Below the pieces are notes generated by a model, which was not told where the DNA came from, made no database searches, and saw only the letters and a program-made list of their open reading frames with translations. A program made the translations under genes and the position numbers. This document shows positions 1 to 10,366 of a stretch of DNA of 50,201 nt, piece by piece (positions within the stretch are counted from its first letter, which is position 1; each line of letters opens with the position of its first letter). This DNA comes from Methylibium rhizosphaerae (GTDB lineage: Bacteria; Pseudomonadota; Gammaproteobacteria; Burkholderiales; Burkholderiaceae_C): positions 1-50,201 of the forward strand of contig NZ_SWAR01000039.1 in the NCBI RefSeq assembly GCF_006386545.1, written 5' to 3'.

Positions 1-215
1 AGCAAAGCTGTCTGAGCTCCGAAGCCGCAGGCTGAGGGCGAGTTCTTTGCTCGCCCTCGGGACGCAAGCTGCGCAGGGTAGTCGGCCCGTTCAGGGCCGA
101 CCGAGCACAGTCGGGGTGCCCTTTTCTTTGGTGCCTTTCTTTTGGGCAAGCAAAAGAAAGGTACTGCGCTGCCGGGCGCACATCCCGGCGGGCTGCCTCC
201 TCGACAAGACACCCG
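1..215 (+). repeat. Palindrome-rich intergenic repeat, copy 1 (cut by window start)
   Basis: This stretch closely matches 13630-13830 and, inverted, 13128-13320. Shared parts are an AAAGCTGTCTGAG start, a GTTCTTTGC block, a GTCGGCCCGTTCAGGGCCGAC hairpin region and a T/A-rich hairpin at 135-160 (CTTTCTTTTG, six-base loop, CAAAAGAAAG). It lies just past the 3' end of the M28 peptidase gene. No convincing coding region is present. Short palindromic intergenic repeats with this CTTTCTTTTGGGC core are common in Burkholderiales genomes. It could act as a transcription terminator or be a non-autonomous mobile repeat. The left end cannot be seen. Confidence 0.75.
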
Positions 216-243
216 ACCGACAAGCACGAAACCACGCCCCCTG

Positions 244-1546
244 CTAGAACGCACCCGCGTCGCCCGGAAACACGACCGGCGACTCATGCCCGTCGGCCGA
301 CACCGCCGAAACCCCGAAGAACCAGTCGTCGATGGTGATGTTGCGCAGCATGGCCGCCTGCGCCTCCCCCGGGGTGGCAGGCACGTCGCGCGAATGCGTC
401 CATTGCGCCGCCGTGGTGTCGCGCCACCACACGCGGTAGGCCGCCGCGCCGGGCACCGCCTTCCAGCGCAAGGTGGTGTGCGGGCTCACCGCGCCTTCGA
501 TCGTCACTCCCGACGGCGGCGCCGGCGCACGGGCCATCGCCGCCATCGCGACGACGTTGAGCCGCGTGACCTGGGCGAGGTAGTCGAAGTCCACGCCGTC
601 GATCGTGTCGCCGTAGCGGATGCCGTTTTCCACCCGCACGTCCTGGTGCTGCCGGGTGTAGTCCTCGTTGGCCTCGGTGATGCGCACCGCCGGGAAGCCT
701 GCTTCGAGAAACGCCACCTGGTCGCCGCCGCGGCCGTAGCGGTCGGTGCGGTAGACCATCTTCACCCGCAGGTTGTCGAGGTGCCGCTCGGCCAGCGCGG
801 CCATCAGGCGGGCGATGTTGCGCGAGGGCGAATCCACCTCGCCGCCGTTGTAGCGGCGCCGGTTGGCCTGCTGTTGCGTTTCGGTCGTCCTGGTGCCTTC
901 TGAAAACACGCGCACCGTGGCGTTGTCGTGCACGCCGTTGCCGCCGCGGCTGTTGCCGACGATGTCGTTGTTGAGGTTGGCCTGGACCTGCCAGCCTTGC
1001 GCACGGGCGTAGGCCGCCAGGATCCTGCCGCCGTAGAGCCCCTGCTCTTCGCCCGACAGCGCGGCATACACCAGCGTGGCGCGGAACCTGTGGCGCGACA
1101 GGACGCGGGCGGCCTCGATGACCGCCGCGACGCCGGAGGCGTCGTCATTGGCGCCGGGCGCATCGATGGTCGCGTTCATCACGTCGCCGGCACGCGAGTC
1201 CAGGTGCCCCGTGATGACGATCACACGCTGCGAGTCGCTCGTGCCGCGCTGCACCGCCACCAAGTTCACCACCTCGGTGGGCCTTGGGATGCGCTGGTCG
1301 GTGATCGTCTGCGATGGCGGCAAAGCGGGCCTGCACCCAGCGGCGTGCCGCACCGATGCCGCGCGTGTCGGACACCGTGTCCGACAGGGTGTGGCGGGTG
1401 CCGAAGCCCACCAGCTTGTCGAGACTGGCGCGCAGCCCGGCCGGCTGCACGCCCTCGGCCAGCTCGCGCAGCGGTACCGGAGGGGAGGCCTGGGCCGCGG
1501 CCGACAACGTACCGAGCAGGGCCAGGGCGGCAAGCAGGTGGCGCAT
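244..1546 (-). pseudogene. M28-family zinc aminopeptidase, secreted, frameshifted
   Basis: The product would be an exported metallopeptidase that cleaves N-terminal residues with two zinc ions. The start at 1546 is preceded by AAGGGAG and begins a signal peptide (MRHLLAALALLGTLSAAAQA). The first frame reads to about 1316 (…RRWVQARFAAIAD). The rest of the family sequence continues in another frame from about 1308 (DQRIPRPTEVVNLVAVQ…). Family members have roughly 20-30 residues between these two blocks, so a deletion whose length is not a multiple of three is likely. The second part keeps the metal ligand motifs GHLDSR, GANDDASG, SGEEQGLYG, NNDIVG and RQHQDV. It ends in a fibronectin III-like domain of about 90 residues. 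Without correction no full protein can be made. An assembly error is possible. Confidence 0.75.
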
Positions 1547-1665
1547 GGGACTCCCTTGCGAGGCAACCACGGAGCCGCGATGCTGTCACAGATTTCTGCG
1601 GCGGCCATGTCGATCGGGGGGCCCGTCGTCCGTCGTCCTGGCATCACCACTCAACGGAGAGCAGC

Positions 1666-2325
1666 ATGTCCAAACTCAAGGTCCTGGCGTTTGCGGTGTC
1701 CATCGACGGCTTCGGCGCCGGGCCCGACCAGAGCCAGCAGGACCCGCTCGGCGTGGGCGGCATGGCGCTGCACGAATGGATGTTTCCCACACGCACCTTC
1801 AAGCAGGAGGTGCTTGGCAGCCAGGAAGCCGGCAGCGCCGACGTGGACGACACCTTCGCGCGACGCAGCTTCGACAACATCGGCGCCTGGATCATGGGCC
1901 GCAACATGTTCGCGCACTCGCGCGGCCCCTGGCCGGATGACGGCTGGAAAGGCTGGTGGGGCGACGAGCCGCCCTTCCATGTGCCGGTGTACGTGCTGAC
2001 ACATCACGCGCACCATGCCCGTGAGCCCATCGTCATGCGGGGCGGCACGACCTTCCACTTCGTGACCGGCGGCATTCACGAGGCCCTGCGGCTGGCCCGC
2101 GAGGCAGCGCGCGGACGCGACGTGCGCGTGGGCGGCGGCGTGGCCACGGTGCGGCAGTACCTGCAGGCCGGCCTGGTGGACGAGATGCACCTGGCCGTGT
2201 CACCCACGGTGCTGGGCCGGGGCGAGCACCTGCTCGGCGGCATCGACCTCACCGCGCTCGGCCTCTCGTGCCGCGAGCACGTTGCCACGCCGAACGCGAT
2301 GCATGTGGTGCTGCGAAGGGGTTAG
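1666..2325 (+). CDS. RibD C-terminal/dihydrofolate reductase-like family protein
   Basis: This is a 219-residue single-domain protein of the RibD_C (dihydrofolate reductase fold) family, whose members are likely NADPH-dependent reductases of unassigned substrate. Visible marks are the N-terminal strand KLKVLAFAVSIDGF, the GAWIMGRNMF segment (nucleotide-binding helix), VYVLTHHAH, a GGTTFHFVTGG loop and the C-terminal VGGGVATVRQYLQAGLVDEMHLAVSPTVLGRGEHLL, all typical of the family. The start at 1666 follows a CGGAGAG ribosome site. The gene diverges from the M28 peptidase and overlaps the 3' end of the following minus-strand gene by four bases. It is not the riboflavin enzyme itself, since no deaminase domain is present. 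Confidence 0.85.
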   Translation: MSKLKVLAFAVSIDGFGAGPDQSQQDPLGVGGMALHEWMFPTRTFKQEVLGSQEAGSADVDDTFARRSFDNIGAWIMGRNMFAHSRGPWPDDGWKGWWGDEPPFHVPVYVLTHHAHHAREPIVMRGGTTFHFVTGGIHEALRLAREAARGRDVRVGGGVATVRQYLQAGLVDEMHLAVSPTVLGRGEHLLGGIDLTALGLSCREHVATPNAMHVVLRRG

Positions 2326-3576
2326 AACCTGCGGCGCTGCCTCACCATGGCCAGCGCGCCCAAGCCTGCCAGCATCAGCGCATACAGCGACGGCTCCGGG
2401 ATCGGCGTGAGCAGGAAGATGCCGCGGGTGCCGTCGTCCATGATGGTGTCCAGCGCGATCTGACCCAGGTCGTTGAGCACGATGGAGGCGGAGTTGAGGC
2501 CGGCCGCCTCGTTGAACGACAGCTCCAGCCATTCGGTCAGGTCGATCATCTGGCCGTCGCTTTTAGAAGAAGGCATGACGCTCGCTGCTGCCGGGTGCCA
2601 CTTCCGAGAAGCCGACGACCTGGCCCAGTTCGTTGACGGCGGTGGCCACGCTGTTGCGGCCGCCGAGCGTGCCCAGGTCGGTCATCACGCCGTCGTCCCA
2701 CAGGAAAGCGTGGTTGCTGTTGTCGTCGCCGAGGCTGGCTTCGCCCACCACCTGTCCCGCATTGTTGAGATCCTTGGGCGTACTGTAGGAGCCGCCGAGG
2801 GTGCCGAGATCCACCGTCTGGCTGCCGGCATGGATGAAAGCGTGGCCTGCCCCCCTGAATCCCACAACCTGCCCTGAGTCGTTCAGGTCGACCCCAAAGG
2901 TCCCCCAGCCGCCGCCGATGCCGACAGACAGAACCTCCTCGTCGGAAGGATGGAGCCACAGCGACGGCGGGCGGCTCGTGCCCGAGATGTACTGACCGAA
3001 CACGAGGCCGGAGTTGTTGATGGCCAGCGGCGCTCCGCGCAGCGCTGCAACGGTGCTGCCGTCGTACACCGTACCGTAGGAGGTGTAGCCGAGATGGGGA
3101 AGGATCGGCGCGCGCGATATGACGTGGCCGCGCTCGTTGATGCCCACAGCTTGCGTTTCAACGCCATACGGGTCGGGTATCTGCCGCGCAGTACCGACGA
3201 GCGGGTCATAGATGAAGGCATGCCGTGTGGCGCCGCCCTGCAAGTTGCCCCACCCCACCACCTGGCCGGCGTTGTTGATGGCGGTGGCCTGGCTCTGCGT
3301 GCCTCCCAGGCCGATGCTGCGCAAGCGGCCATATTGAGGGTCGTAGAGGAAGGACTGAGGGTCCACGCCCGAGGAGGACCAGCCCACGACCTGACCGGCG
3401 TTGTTGATGTCCGTCACCCTTGCGACTCCGCCAAGGACGACCGCATCCCAATGGTTCTCGGCCTTCCACGGCAGCCGCACCGCCGTCCAGTCAGGCTCCT
3501 GCGCCTGTGACGGCTGAAATGAGCCGGCCACGCAGGCCATCGCCAGAAGCCATTGCTGCATGCGCTTCATCATCAC
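2322..3576 (-). pseudogene. HAF-repeat extracellular protein with PEP-CTERM anchor, frameshifted
   Basis: The first frame (3576 to 2563) begins with a signal peptide (MMMKRMQQWLLAMACVAGSFQPSQAQ). It then runs through seven or more HAF-type repeats of the form INNAGQVVGxxxxxxxxHAFxYD. It stops right after the repeat sequence SSERHAFF. The next frame (2576 to 2322) continues SDGQMIDLTEWLEL… and ends in a PEP-CTERM signal: TPIPEP, a hydrophobic helix, then RQRRRF. Family repeats read HAFLWSDG, so the bases between the conserved TTC and AGC codons are one too many. A +1 insertion is the simple reading. Without correction the protein keeps its export signal but loses the sorting tail and would be released rather than anchored. 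Confidence 0.8.
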
Positions 3577-3691
3577 TCCCTTCGCAACACGGTCCGCGCG
3601 GGCCGACTCGATGACATCGGGGGCGGGACATACCGCGCGGCGGGTGCGATGGAATCTAGAACTCGCCGGAGTCCGCGTAAATGGAGTGCTT

Positions 3692-3704
3692 GCAAAGTCT
3701 TACG
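3692..3704 (-). promoter_or_regulatory. Shared 13-base element upstream of PEP-CTERM gene 1
   Basis: The minus-strand sequence CGTAAGACTTTGC is identical to that at 5741-5753, upstream of the second HAF/PEP-CTERM gene. It lies about 115 bases before the start at 3576, and a CTAGATT sequence follows about 40 bases further on in both copies. The TTTGC end looks like the -12 part of a sigma-54 promoter, but a canonical -24 GG is missing. Here the element also contains the stop codon (TAA) of the SnoaL-like gene. Confidence 0.5.
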
Positions 3705-4146
3705 TTGGCTGCGTAACTGCAGCGGAAGCCGCGGCGAACGTAGGCGCGCCGAGCGCCTTGGCGGCGAGTTCGGTGTCCATGTACTCGGTGAGCTCGCGCA
3801 GCTGCCCGCCCGCCAGCCGGCACACGAAGCAGTAGTGGTTGTTGTAGGGCTGGCCGTCGGTTGTGGTGACATGGCCGCGGCACTGCACCACCACGTGATC
3901 GCCGTCGGCGATGAAACGCTGCGCCTCGTTGGTGTAGGTGTCGGCGAAGCGCGCGAAGAGCGGCTGCAGGAGTTGCTTGCGCACGACCTCCTTGCCGCGC
4001 CATGCCCCCGACCAGGTGCCGCCACCCGGCATGACCCACACGAAGTCGTCGGCCATGGCATCGATGAACGGACGGCCGTTGCCCTTGGCCATCTCGGCAA
4101 AGATGGCCTGCATCAGCAGCTTGTTGCGTTGGGTCTCGTCTTTCAT
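3700..4146 (-). CDS. SnoaL/NTF2-like family protein
   Basis: This 148-residue protein has the pattern of the SnoaL-like (ketosteroid isomerase fold) family: an N-terminal helix (NKLLMQAIFAEMAKGN), the ADDFVWVMPGGGTWSG strand-loop, GKEVVRKQLLQPLFARF, then antiparallel strands FIADGDHVVVQCRG and NHYCFVCRLAGGQLRELTEYMDT. Such proteins are small cone-shaped isomerases, hydrolases or ligand-binding proteins, and the substrate cannot be read from sequence. The ATG overlaps the stop of the merR-type gene (ATGA) and follows GAGGAG. The two are therefore translationally coupled, and this protein is probably the output of that regulator. Confidence 0.85.
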   Translation of the reverse strand: MKDETQRNKLLMQAIFAEMAKGNGRPFIDAMADDFVWVMPGGGTWSGAWRGKEVVRKQLLQPLFARFADTYTNEAQRFIADGDHVVVQCRGHVTTTDGQPYNNHYCFVCRLAGGQLRELTEYMDTELAAKALGAPTFAAASAAVTQPT

Positions 4147-4586
4147 TTGCGGCTCCTCTGGCGTGGGGTTGGGACGGGGTTCGCAAAGGAGCCGAGCATG
4201 TCGAGCGCGGGTCGCCTCCCGGTGTGCAGCCACTGCCCGTAGAAGTCGATCTTTCCGTCGAGCAGGGCCAGCGCCTCGGTCCATTCGGCGATGGTGCGTT
4301 CGACACGCTCTCGGTGCTCGCGCAGCATGTCCTGACGCTCCTGCAGCGTGCTCCTGCCCTGCTTGACGAGCGCGGTGTAGCGGCGCATCTCGGCGATCGA
4401 CATGCCGGTCCTGCGCAGCCGGTCCATCAGCAGCAGCCAGCCGACATGCTGCTCGGTGTAGCGGCGGCGCCCGCCGGGGTCGCGCGCGACGCCGGGCACG
4501 AGGCCCTGGGCCTCGTACCAGCGGATGGTGTCGATGCTGCGGCCGGTGCGCTGCGCCAGGCCGCCGATCATCAGCAGTTCGCTCAT
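4143..4586 (-). CDS. MerR-family transcriptional regulator
   Basis: This is a 147-residue regulator. The N-terminal winged helix-turn-helix is visible as LLMIGGLAQRTGRSIDTIRWYEAQGLVPG, followed by GGRRRYTEQHVGWLLLMDRLRRTGMSIAEMRRYTAL. A dimerisation coiled coil (about residues 80-120) comes next. The C-terminal end is short and has no cysteine pair, so it is not a metal sensor of the MerR/CueR kind but more like the small-molecule-responsive group. The start at 4586 follows AAGGAGAA. A perfect 20-base palindrome lies just upstream, so autoregulation is likely. It is coupled to the SnoaL-like gene downstream. Confidence 0.9.
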   Translation of the reverse strand: MSELLMIGGLAQRTGRSIDTIRWYEAQGLVPGVARDPGGRRRYTEQHVGWLLLMDRLRRTGMSIAEMRRYTALVKQGRSTLQERQDMLREHRERVERTIAEWTEALALLDGKIDFYGQWLHTGRRPALDMLGSFANPVPTPRQRSRK

Positions 4587-4608
4587 GCCGTTCTCCTTGC
4601 CGGGGCCC

Positions 4609-4639
4609 ATTGGGCCACCTGGAGTGCACTCCAGGTCAA
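4609..4639 (-). promoter_or_regulatory. Probable MerR operator and promoter
   Basis: Positions 4617-4636 form a perfect 20-base palindrome, ACCTGGAGTGCACTCCAGGT. On the minus strand a TTGACC -35 sequence (4639-4634) overlaps its edge. A -10 position 19 bases further (4614-4609) reads CCCAAT, which is weak. A dyad inside an over-long 19-base spacer is the hallmark of promoters activated by MerR-family proteins through DNA distortion. It lies 31 bases before the merR-type start, so it most likely drives this gene and the SnoaL-like gene. Confidence 0.75.
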
Positions 4640-4665
4640 GGGGAACGGCAAGTTCCTTGCAACGC

Positions 4666-5694
4666 CTAGACGTCGCGCCGGCGCCGCACGGCCAGCATCC
4701 CCAGGCCGGCCAGCATCAGTGCCATCACCTCCGGCTCGGGCACCGGCGTGATGACATACGGGCTCCACGTATTGCCGACCTGGACATTGACCAGGATCTG
4801 CCCGGCGTCGTTGATCCCCGCCGATTCACTCGACAGTCCGAACGTCGTACCGACGGGCATGTGCGCGCGCAGCAACCCGGTCAGGCTGGTCACGACGCCA
4901 TGGTCCCAAAGCAGCAGGTCGTTCGAGCGATTGCGCCAGAAGAGCACCTGCCCCAGCTCATTGAGATCCACAGCCATGGTGCCGGGGCCCATGCCCGCAT
5001 CGAGTTCCGTCAACACGCCCCCGTCATAGAAATGCGCGGTGGGAACGGTAGACGTGGACCCGTAGTACATGGTGCGCGTGTGGACCACCGCCTGGCCCCG
5101 ATCATTGAGAAGGGTGGTCCCCTGGATGTACGACTGAGTGGGCATGGTCGTGATGGATCCGTCGGGCTCGAAGATGGCCGCCCTGTTGTTGTTGGGAGCG
5201 CTTTCAGGCCAGTACATGCCGCCGACCTGACCACGGTTGTTGAGCACGAACCCCTGCGCGACCACGGAGGCGTTGCCCAGTTCGCTCATCGTGCCGTTGT
5301 GCATGACGATATCCGCTGTGGTGCCCCACTGATCGAAGCGTGTGGCCCTCGCCAGCACCTGGCCCGAGTCGTTGAGCTGCTGCCCGATGACGACACTCCA
5401 CCCTGGCGCGGTGAGCTGGGATCCCCGCCCGCTGCTGTCGAACAGCCAGCTGCTGTAGCCGGTCCGGTTGGTGGAAGTCAGCAGCACGTCGCCGCGTTCG
5501 TTGAGATCGACGGCATTCCCACGGATCTCATCTGGCGCGGACAGAAGCGTCAGGCCACCGTTGGCGTAAGTGAAGGTGCGTGACGACTCGGACGTACGGT
5601 ATTGCGTGCCGAGAACGGTGCCCGCGTTGTTGATGCGTATCGCGAGGGTCAAGCCCGCCTCGGGCAGCACGGTGCGCCCGGCAACGCCGGGCAC
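4666..5694 (-). pseudogene. HAF-repeat/PEP-CTERM protein lacking its N-terminus
   Basis: The reading frame holds about 340 residues of HAF-like repeats (RINNAGTVLG, DLNERGDVLL, QLNDSGQVLA, LNNRGQVGG, DLNELGQVLF, GINDAGQILV). It ends in a PEP-CTERM signal (ITPVPEP, hydrophobic helix, RRRRDV). It has no signal peptide. An in-frame TAG lies just upstream of the GTG at 5694, and no ribosome site is seen. Compared with its paralogue at 2322-3576, the upstream element is kept but the leader, signal peptide and about 50 residues are missing. This suggests a deletion that joined the promoter to mid-gene. A PEP-CTERM protein that cannot be exported is probably nonfunctional. Confidence 0.7.
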
Positions 5695-5740
5695 CGCCGA
5701 AATCTAGGACGGCTCACGAGACGGCAACAGGGGGGCGTTA

Positions 5741-5753
5741 GCAAAGTCTTACG
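5741..5753 (-). promoter_or_regulatory. Shared 13-base element upstream of PEP-CTERM gene 2
   Basis: This is identical to 3692-3704 (minus strand CGTAAGACTTTGC). A CTAGATT sequence again follows about 40 bases downstream. The distance to the first codon is only about 47 bases here, against about 115 in the paralogue, in keeping with a deletion of the leader and N-terminus. Confidence 0.5.
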
Positions 5754-5810
5754 CCGATGTGGTAACGATTCCAGCCCGGAGCACGGCCGAGGCTGGATGC
5801 CTGCACACGG

Positions 5811-6182
5811 CTACCAGAGGTTCTTGCCGTCGATCGTCTCGAGCGGCACGGCGTCGAGGTCGAAGTCGTCGAACAGGCGGGCGTTGACACTCAGCCGCGG
5901 GTGCTCGAAGTCGGGCGCGCCGGAGCGGAAGTCCGGCGACTCGCAGTAAGTGCTGCAGCCGCAGGTGGCGCAGAAGTGATGCTTGATGAGCCGCGAGTTC
6001 CACTGGTAGGTGGCCACGTCCTCCACCGGCGTGGTGAGGCGGAACTGATCGGGCGTGTAGTAGGCCCACAGGCTGCCGCGCTTGGAGCAGTAGGAGCAGG
6101 TGCAGCAAGTGACGCTCTCAGGCGCCTCTTGCACCTCGAACTTCGTGGCGCCGCAGTGGCAGCTGCCCTGGAGGATGGTCAT
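5811..6182 (-). CDS. GFA/CENP-V family zinc protein
   Basis: This 123-residue protein is of the GFA family (Pfam name: glutathione-dependent formaldehyde-activating enzyme; most members are of unknown function). The zinc-binding cysteines are visible as GSCHCGATKFEV near the N-terminus, VTCCTCSYCSKRG at about residue 25-35 and HHFCATCGCSTYC at about 70-80. The length is normal. It is transcribed alone, after a strong hairpin at 6227-6254. It probably acts in the cytosol on a thiol adduct, but the sequence alone does not show this. Confidence 0.9.
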   Translation of the reverse strand: MTILQGSCHCGATKFEVQEAPESVTCCTCSYCSKRGSLWAYYTPDQFRLTTPVEDVATYQWNSRLIKHHFCATCGCSTYCESPDFRSGAPDFEHPRLSVNARLFDDFDLDAVPLETIDGKNLW

Positions 6183-6226
6183 GGTCGTCTCCGGTGGCTG
6201 GTGATTGACCGGGGACCATACGCGCC

Positions 6227-6254
6227 GGCTCCTGACAACGAGTTGTCAGGAGCC
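6227..6254. terminator. Strong hairpin between DP-EP gene and GFA gene
   Basis: A 13-base stem (GGCTCCTGACAAC against GTTGTCAGGAGCC) has only two bases in the centre. It lies 17 bases past the end of the DP-EP gene and 45 bases before the GFA start, both on the minus strand. No clear T-run follows on the minus strand, so it may be a terminator or a protein-binding dyad for the GFA promoter. Confidence 0.5.
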
Positions 6255-6270
6255 TTGCTCGGGACGAGTC

Positions 6271-6603
6271 TCAGGGTTCGTTCTGGATCGACGGGTCTTC
6301 CGACAGGCGCTCGGTGCCGCTTTCGTTGACGACGAACACGGTGTAGTTGAAGTCGCCGATCTCGGTGCACACGTCGTACAGGTTCACGGTCTTGCCGTCC
6401 GGCTCGGTGACCGGGGGGTTGGGGAACTGACTGCCGGGATGGTGTACCACCACCGCACAGTTCGGCGGAAACACATAGCCGTCGGTCGCCAGGGCGAAGG
6501 TGAGAGTCGTGTCCTGCTCGGTGACCTTCACATGGTGAGGGTGACAGTGGATCTTGCGCTTGCCGTTGACTTCCGTGACGGTGACCGTGACGTCGGGTTC
6601 CAT
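6271..6603 (-). CDS. Probable DP-EP family protein
   Basis: This is a 110-residue acidic, strand-rich protein without signal peptide or membrane segment. The C-terminal DPSIQNEP contains the DP and EP dipeptides that name the small DP-EP family, and the body (a beta-rich domain with PPNCAVVVHHPGSQFPNPP) fits. The assignment is from memory and moderate. Function is unknown. It starts 16 bases after the kinase gene stops, so it is the third gene of the sigma factor/kinase unit. Its place suggests a kinase substrate or effector, which is inference. Confidence 0.6.
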   Translation of the reverse strand: MEPDVTVTVTEVNGKRKIHCHPHHVKVTEQDTTLTFALATDGYVFPPNCAVVVHHPGSQFPNPPVTEPDGKTVNLYDVCTEIGDFNYTVFVVNESGTERLSEDPSIQNEP

Positions 6604-6619
6604 GTCGCTTCCTTCTTGC

Positions 6620-9342
<2,723 letters not shown>

Positions 9343-9346
<4 letters not shown>

Positions 9347-9909
9347 TTCAGAAGTGCTGTGGACAGCAGCGCGCGAGCCTTGCGCCAGTCGCGCTGCACG
9401 GTGCGTTCAGTGACGCCCAGGCAGCCGGCGATCTCGGCCTCCGACAGGCCGGCGAAGTAGCGCATCTCGACCACCTGGGCGAGGCGCTCGTCGAGGGCGG
9501 CCAGCTCCTCCAGGGCCTCGTGCACCCGCAGCACGTCGTCGTCGGCATGGCCGGGCACCGCGGTGCCGACTTCGGTGTTCAAGGTGACGTGGGGCGTCTC
9601 GCCGCCGCGCCGCTCGGCCGCGCGCTCGCGCACCGCATCGACGACCACGTTGCGCATCACCTTGGCGGCATAGGCGAGGAAATGCTTGCGGTCGGCGAAT
9701 TCCACGCCGCCGACGCGCTGCAGCCGCAGGTAGGACTCATGCACGAGCGCGGTGGTGTCCAGCAGCGTGAGCTCGCCGCTGGCGCGCAGGCGCGCGCGCG
9801 CCACCTGGCGCAGGTCGGCATACAGCAGGTGGACGACAAGGTCGGCGGCCTGCCGGTCGCCCGTCGCGGCGGCGCGCAGCAAGCTCGTGATGTCCGCCAT
9901 GTCGTTCAT
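9343..9909 (-). CDS. ECF-family sigma factor linked to Ser/Thr kinase
   Basis: This is a 188-residue alternative sigma factor. Region 2 is seen around LLYADLRQVARARLRASGE…TALVHESYLRLQR…FADRKHFLAYAAKVMRNVVVDAVRERAAERRGG. Region 4 is LDERLAQVVEMRYFAGLSEAEIAGCLGVTERTVQRDWRKARALL. The DRKHFLAYAAKVMRNVVVD block is typical of the ECF group usually found beside protein kinases (TIGR02999-like). No anti-sigma gene is present, which fits control by the coupled kinase rather than by a zinc anti-sigma factor. It is the first gene of the three-gene unit. Confidence 0.92.
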
Positions 9910-10116
9910 GAAGCCGCCGCCGTCTCGGGCGTGTGCCGGGAAGCCGCGACTCTAACCGCGCCCCATGGCGGCATCAAGGCGCCCTCGGGCGGCCGATCAT
10001 GCGGCACATCAACTTTTTCTCGGGCGGCATGTCGGGTTTGGCCGAGGGATTCCGTATGTAGGGCTGAGGCCGGAATGTCGATCCGCCGGTCACCCGAATC
10101 CCATGGAGTGCCGCCT

Positions 10117-10356
10117 ATGTCCACCCTCGCTCCCGCCATCACCTTTCGTTCGGCCATCCTGCAGCTGCTGCGCGCGCACCAGCCGCATGAAGAACCCGAC
10201 AGCGGGCCGCCGGCCGACGCCGACCTGCCCATCGAGCCGCAGCCGTCGAGGCCTTCGTTCGAAGACCTGCAGACGGTGCCGGCCGTCTACAACCCGCTGC
10301 CGGAATACCCGCCCGTGCAGCCGGGGCTGCCGGCGCCCGACTGGTGCGGCTGCTGA
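10117..10356 (+). CDS. Small proline-rich protein ending in WCGC
   Basis: I do not recognise this 79-residue protein. The start ATG at 10117 has GGAG nine bases upstream. The N-terminal third is helical (AITFRSAILQLLRAHQ). The rest is acidic and rich in proline (PPADADLPIEPQPSRPSFEDL, NPLPEYPPVQPGLP) and it ends DWCGC, a Cys-X-Cys tail that could bind metal or be modified. There is no signal peptide. It diverges from the sigma factor/kinase unit with 207 bases between starts, so it may be a target of that sigma factor. Codon use is like the neighbours, which supports a real gene. Confidence 0.6.
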   Translation: MSTLAPAITFRSAILQLLRAHQPHEEPDSGPPADADLPIEPQPSRPSFEDLQTVPAVYNPLPEYPPVQPGLPAPDWCGC

Positions 10357-10366
10357 CTTCGGAACC

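Noticed and set aside
142-903. Plus-strand open frame starting in repeat copy 1
   Set aside because: Most of it is antisense to the M28 peptidase catalytic core, and the start lies in a hairpin of the repeat.
2555-2580. Programmed +1 frameshift in the HAF-repeat gene
   Set aside because: The slip site would move a Phe tRNA from UUC to UCU with poor pairing, and no stimulator is visible. A simple one-base insertion or sequence error is more likely.
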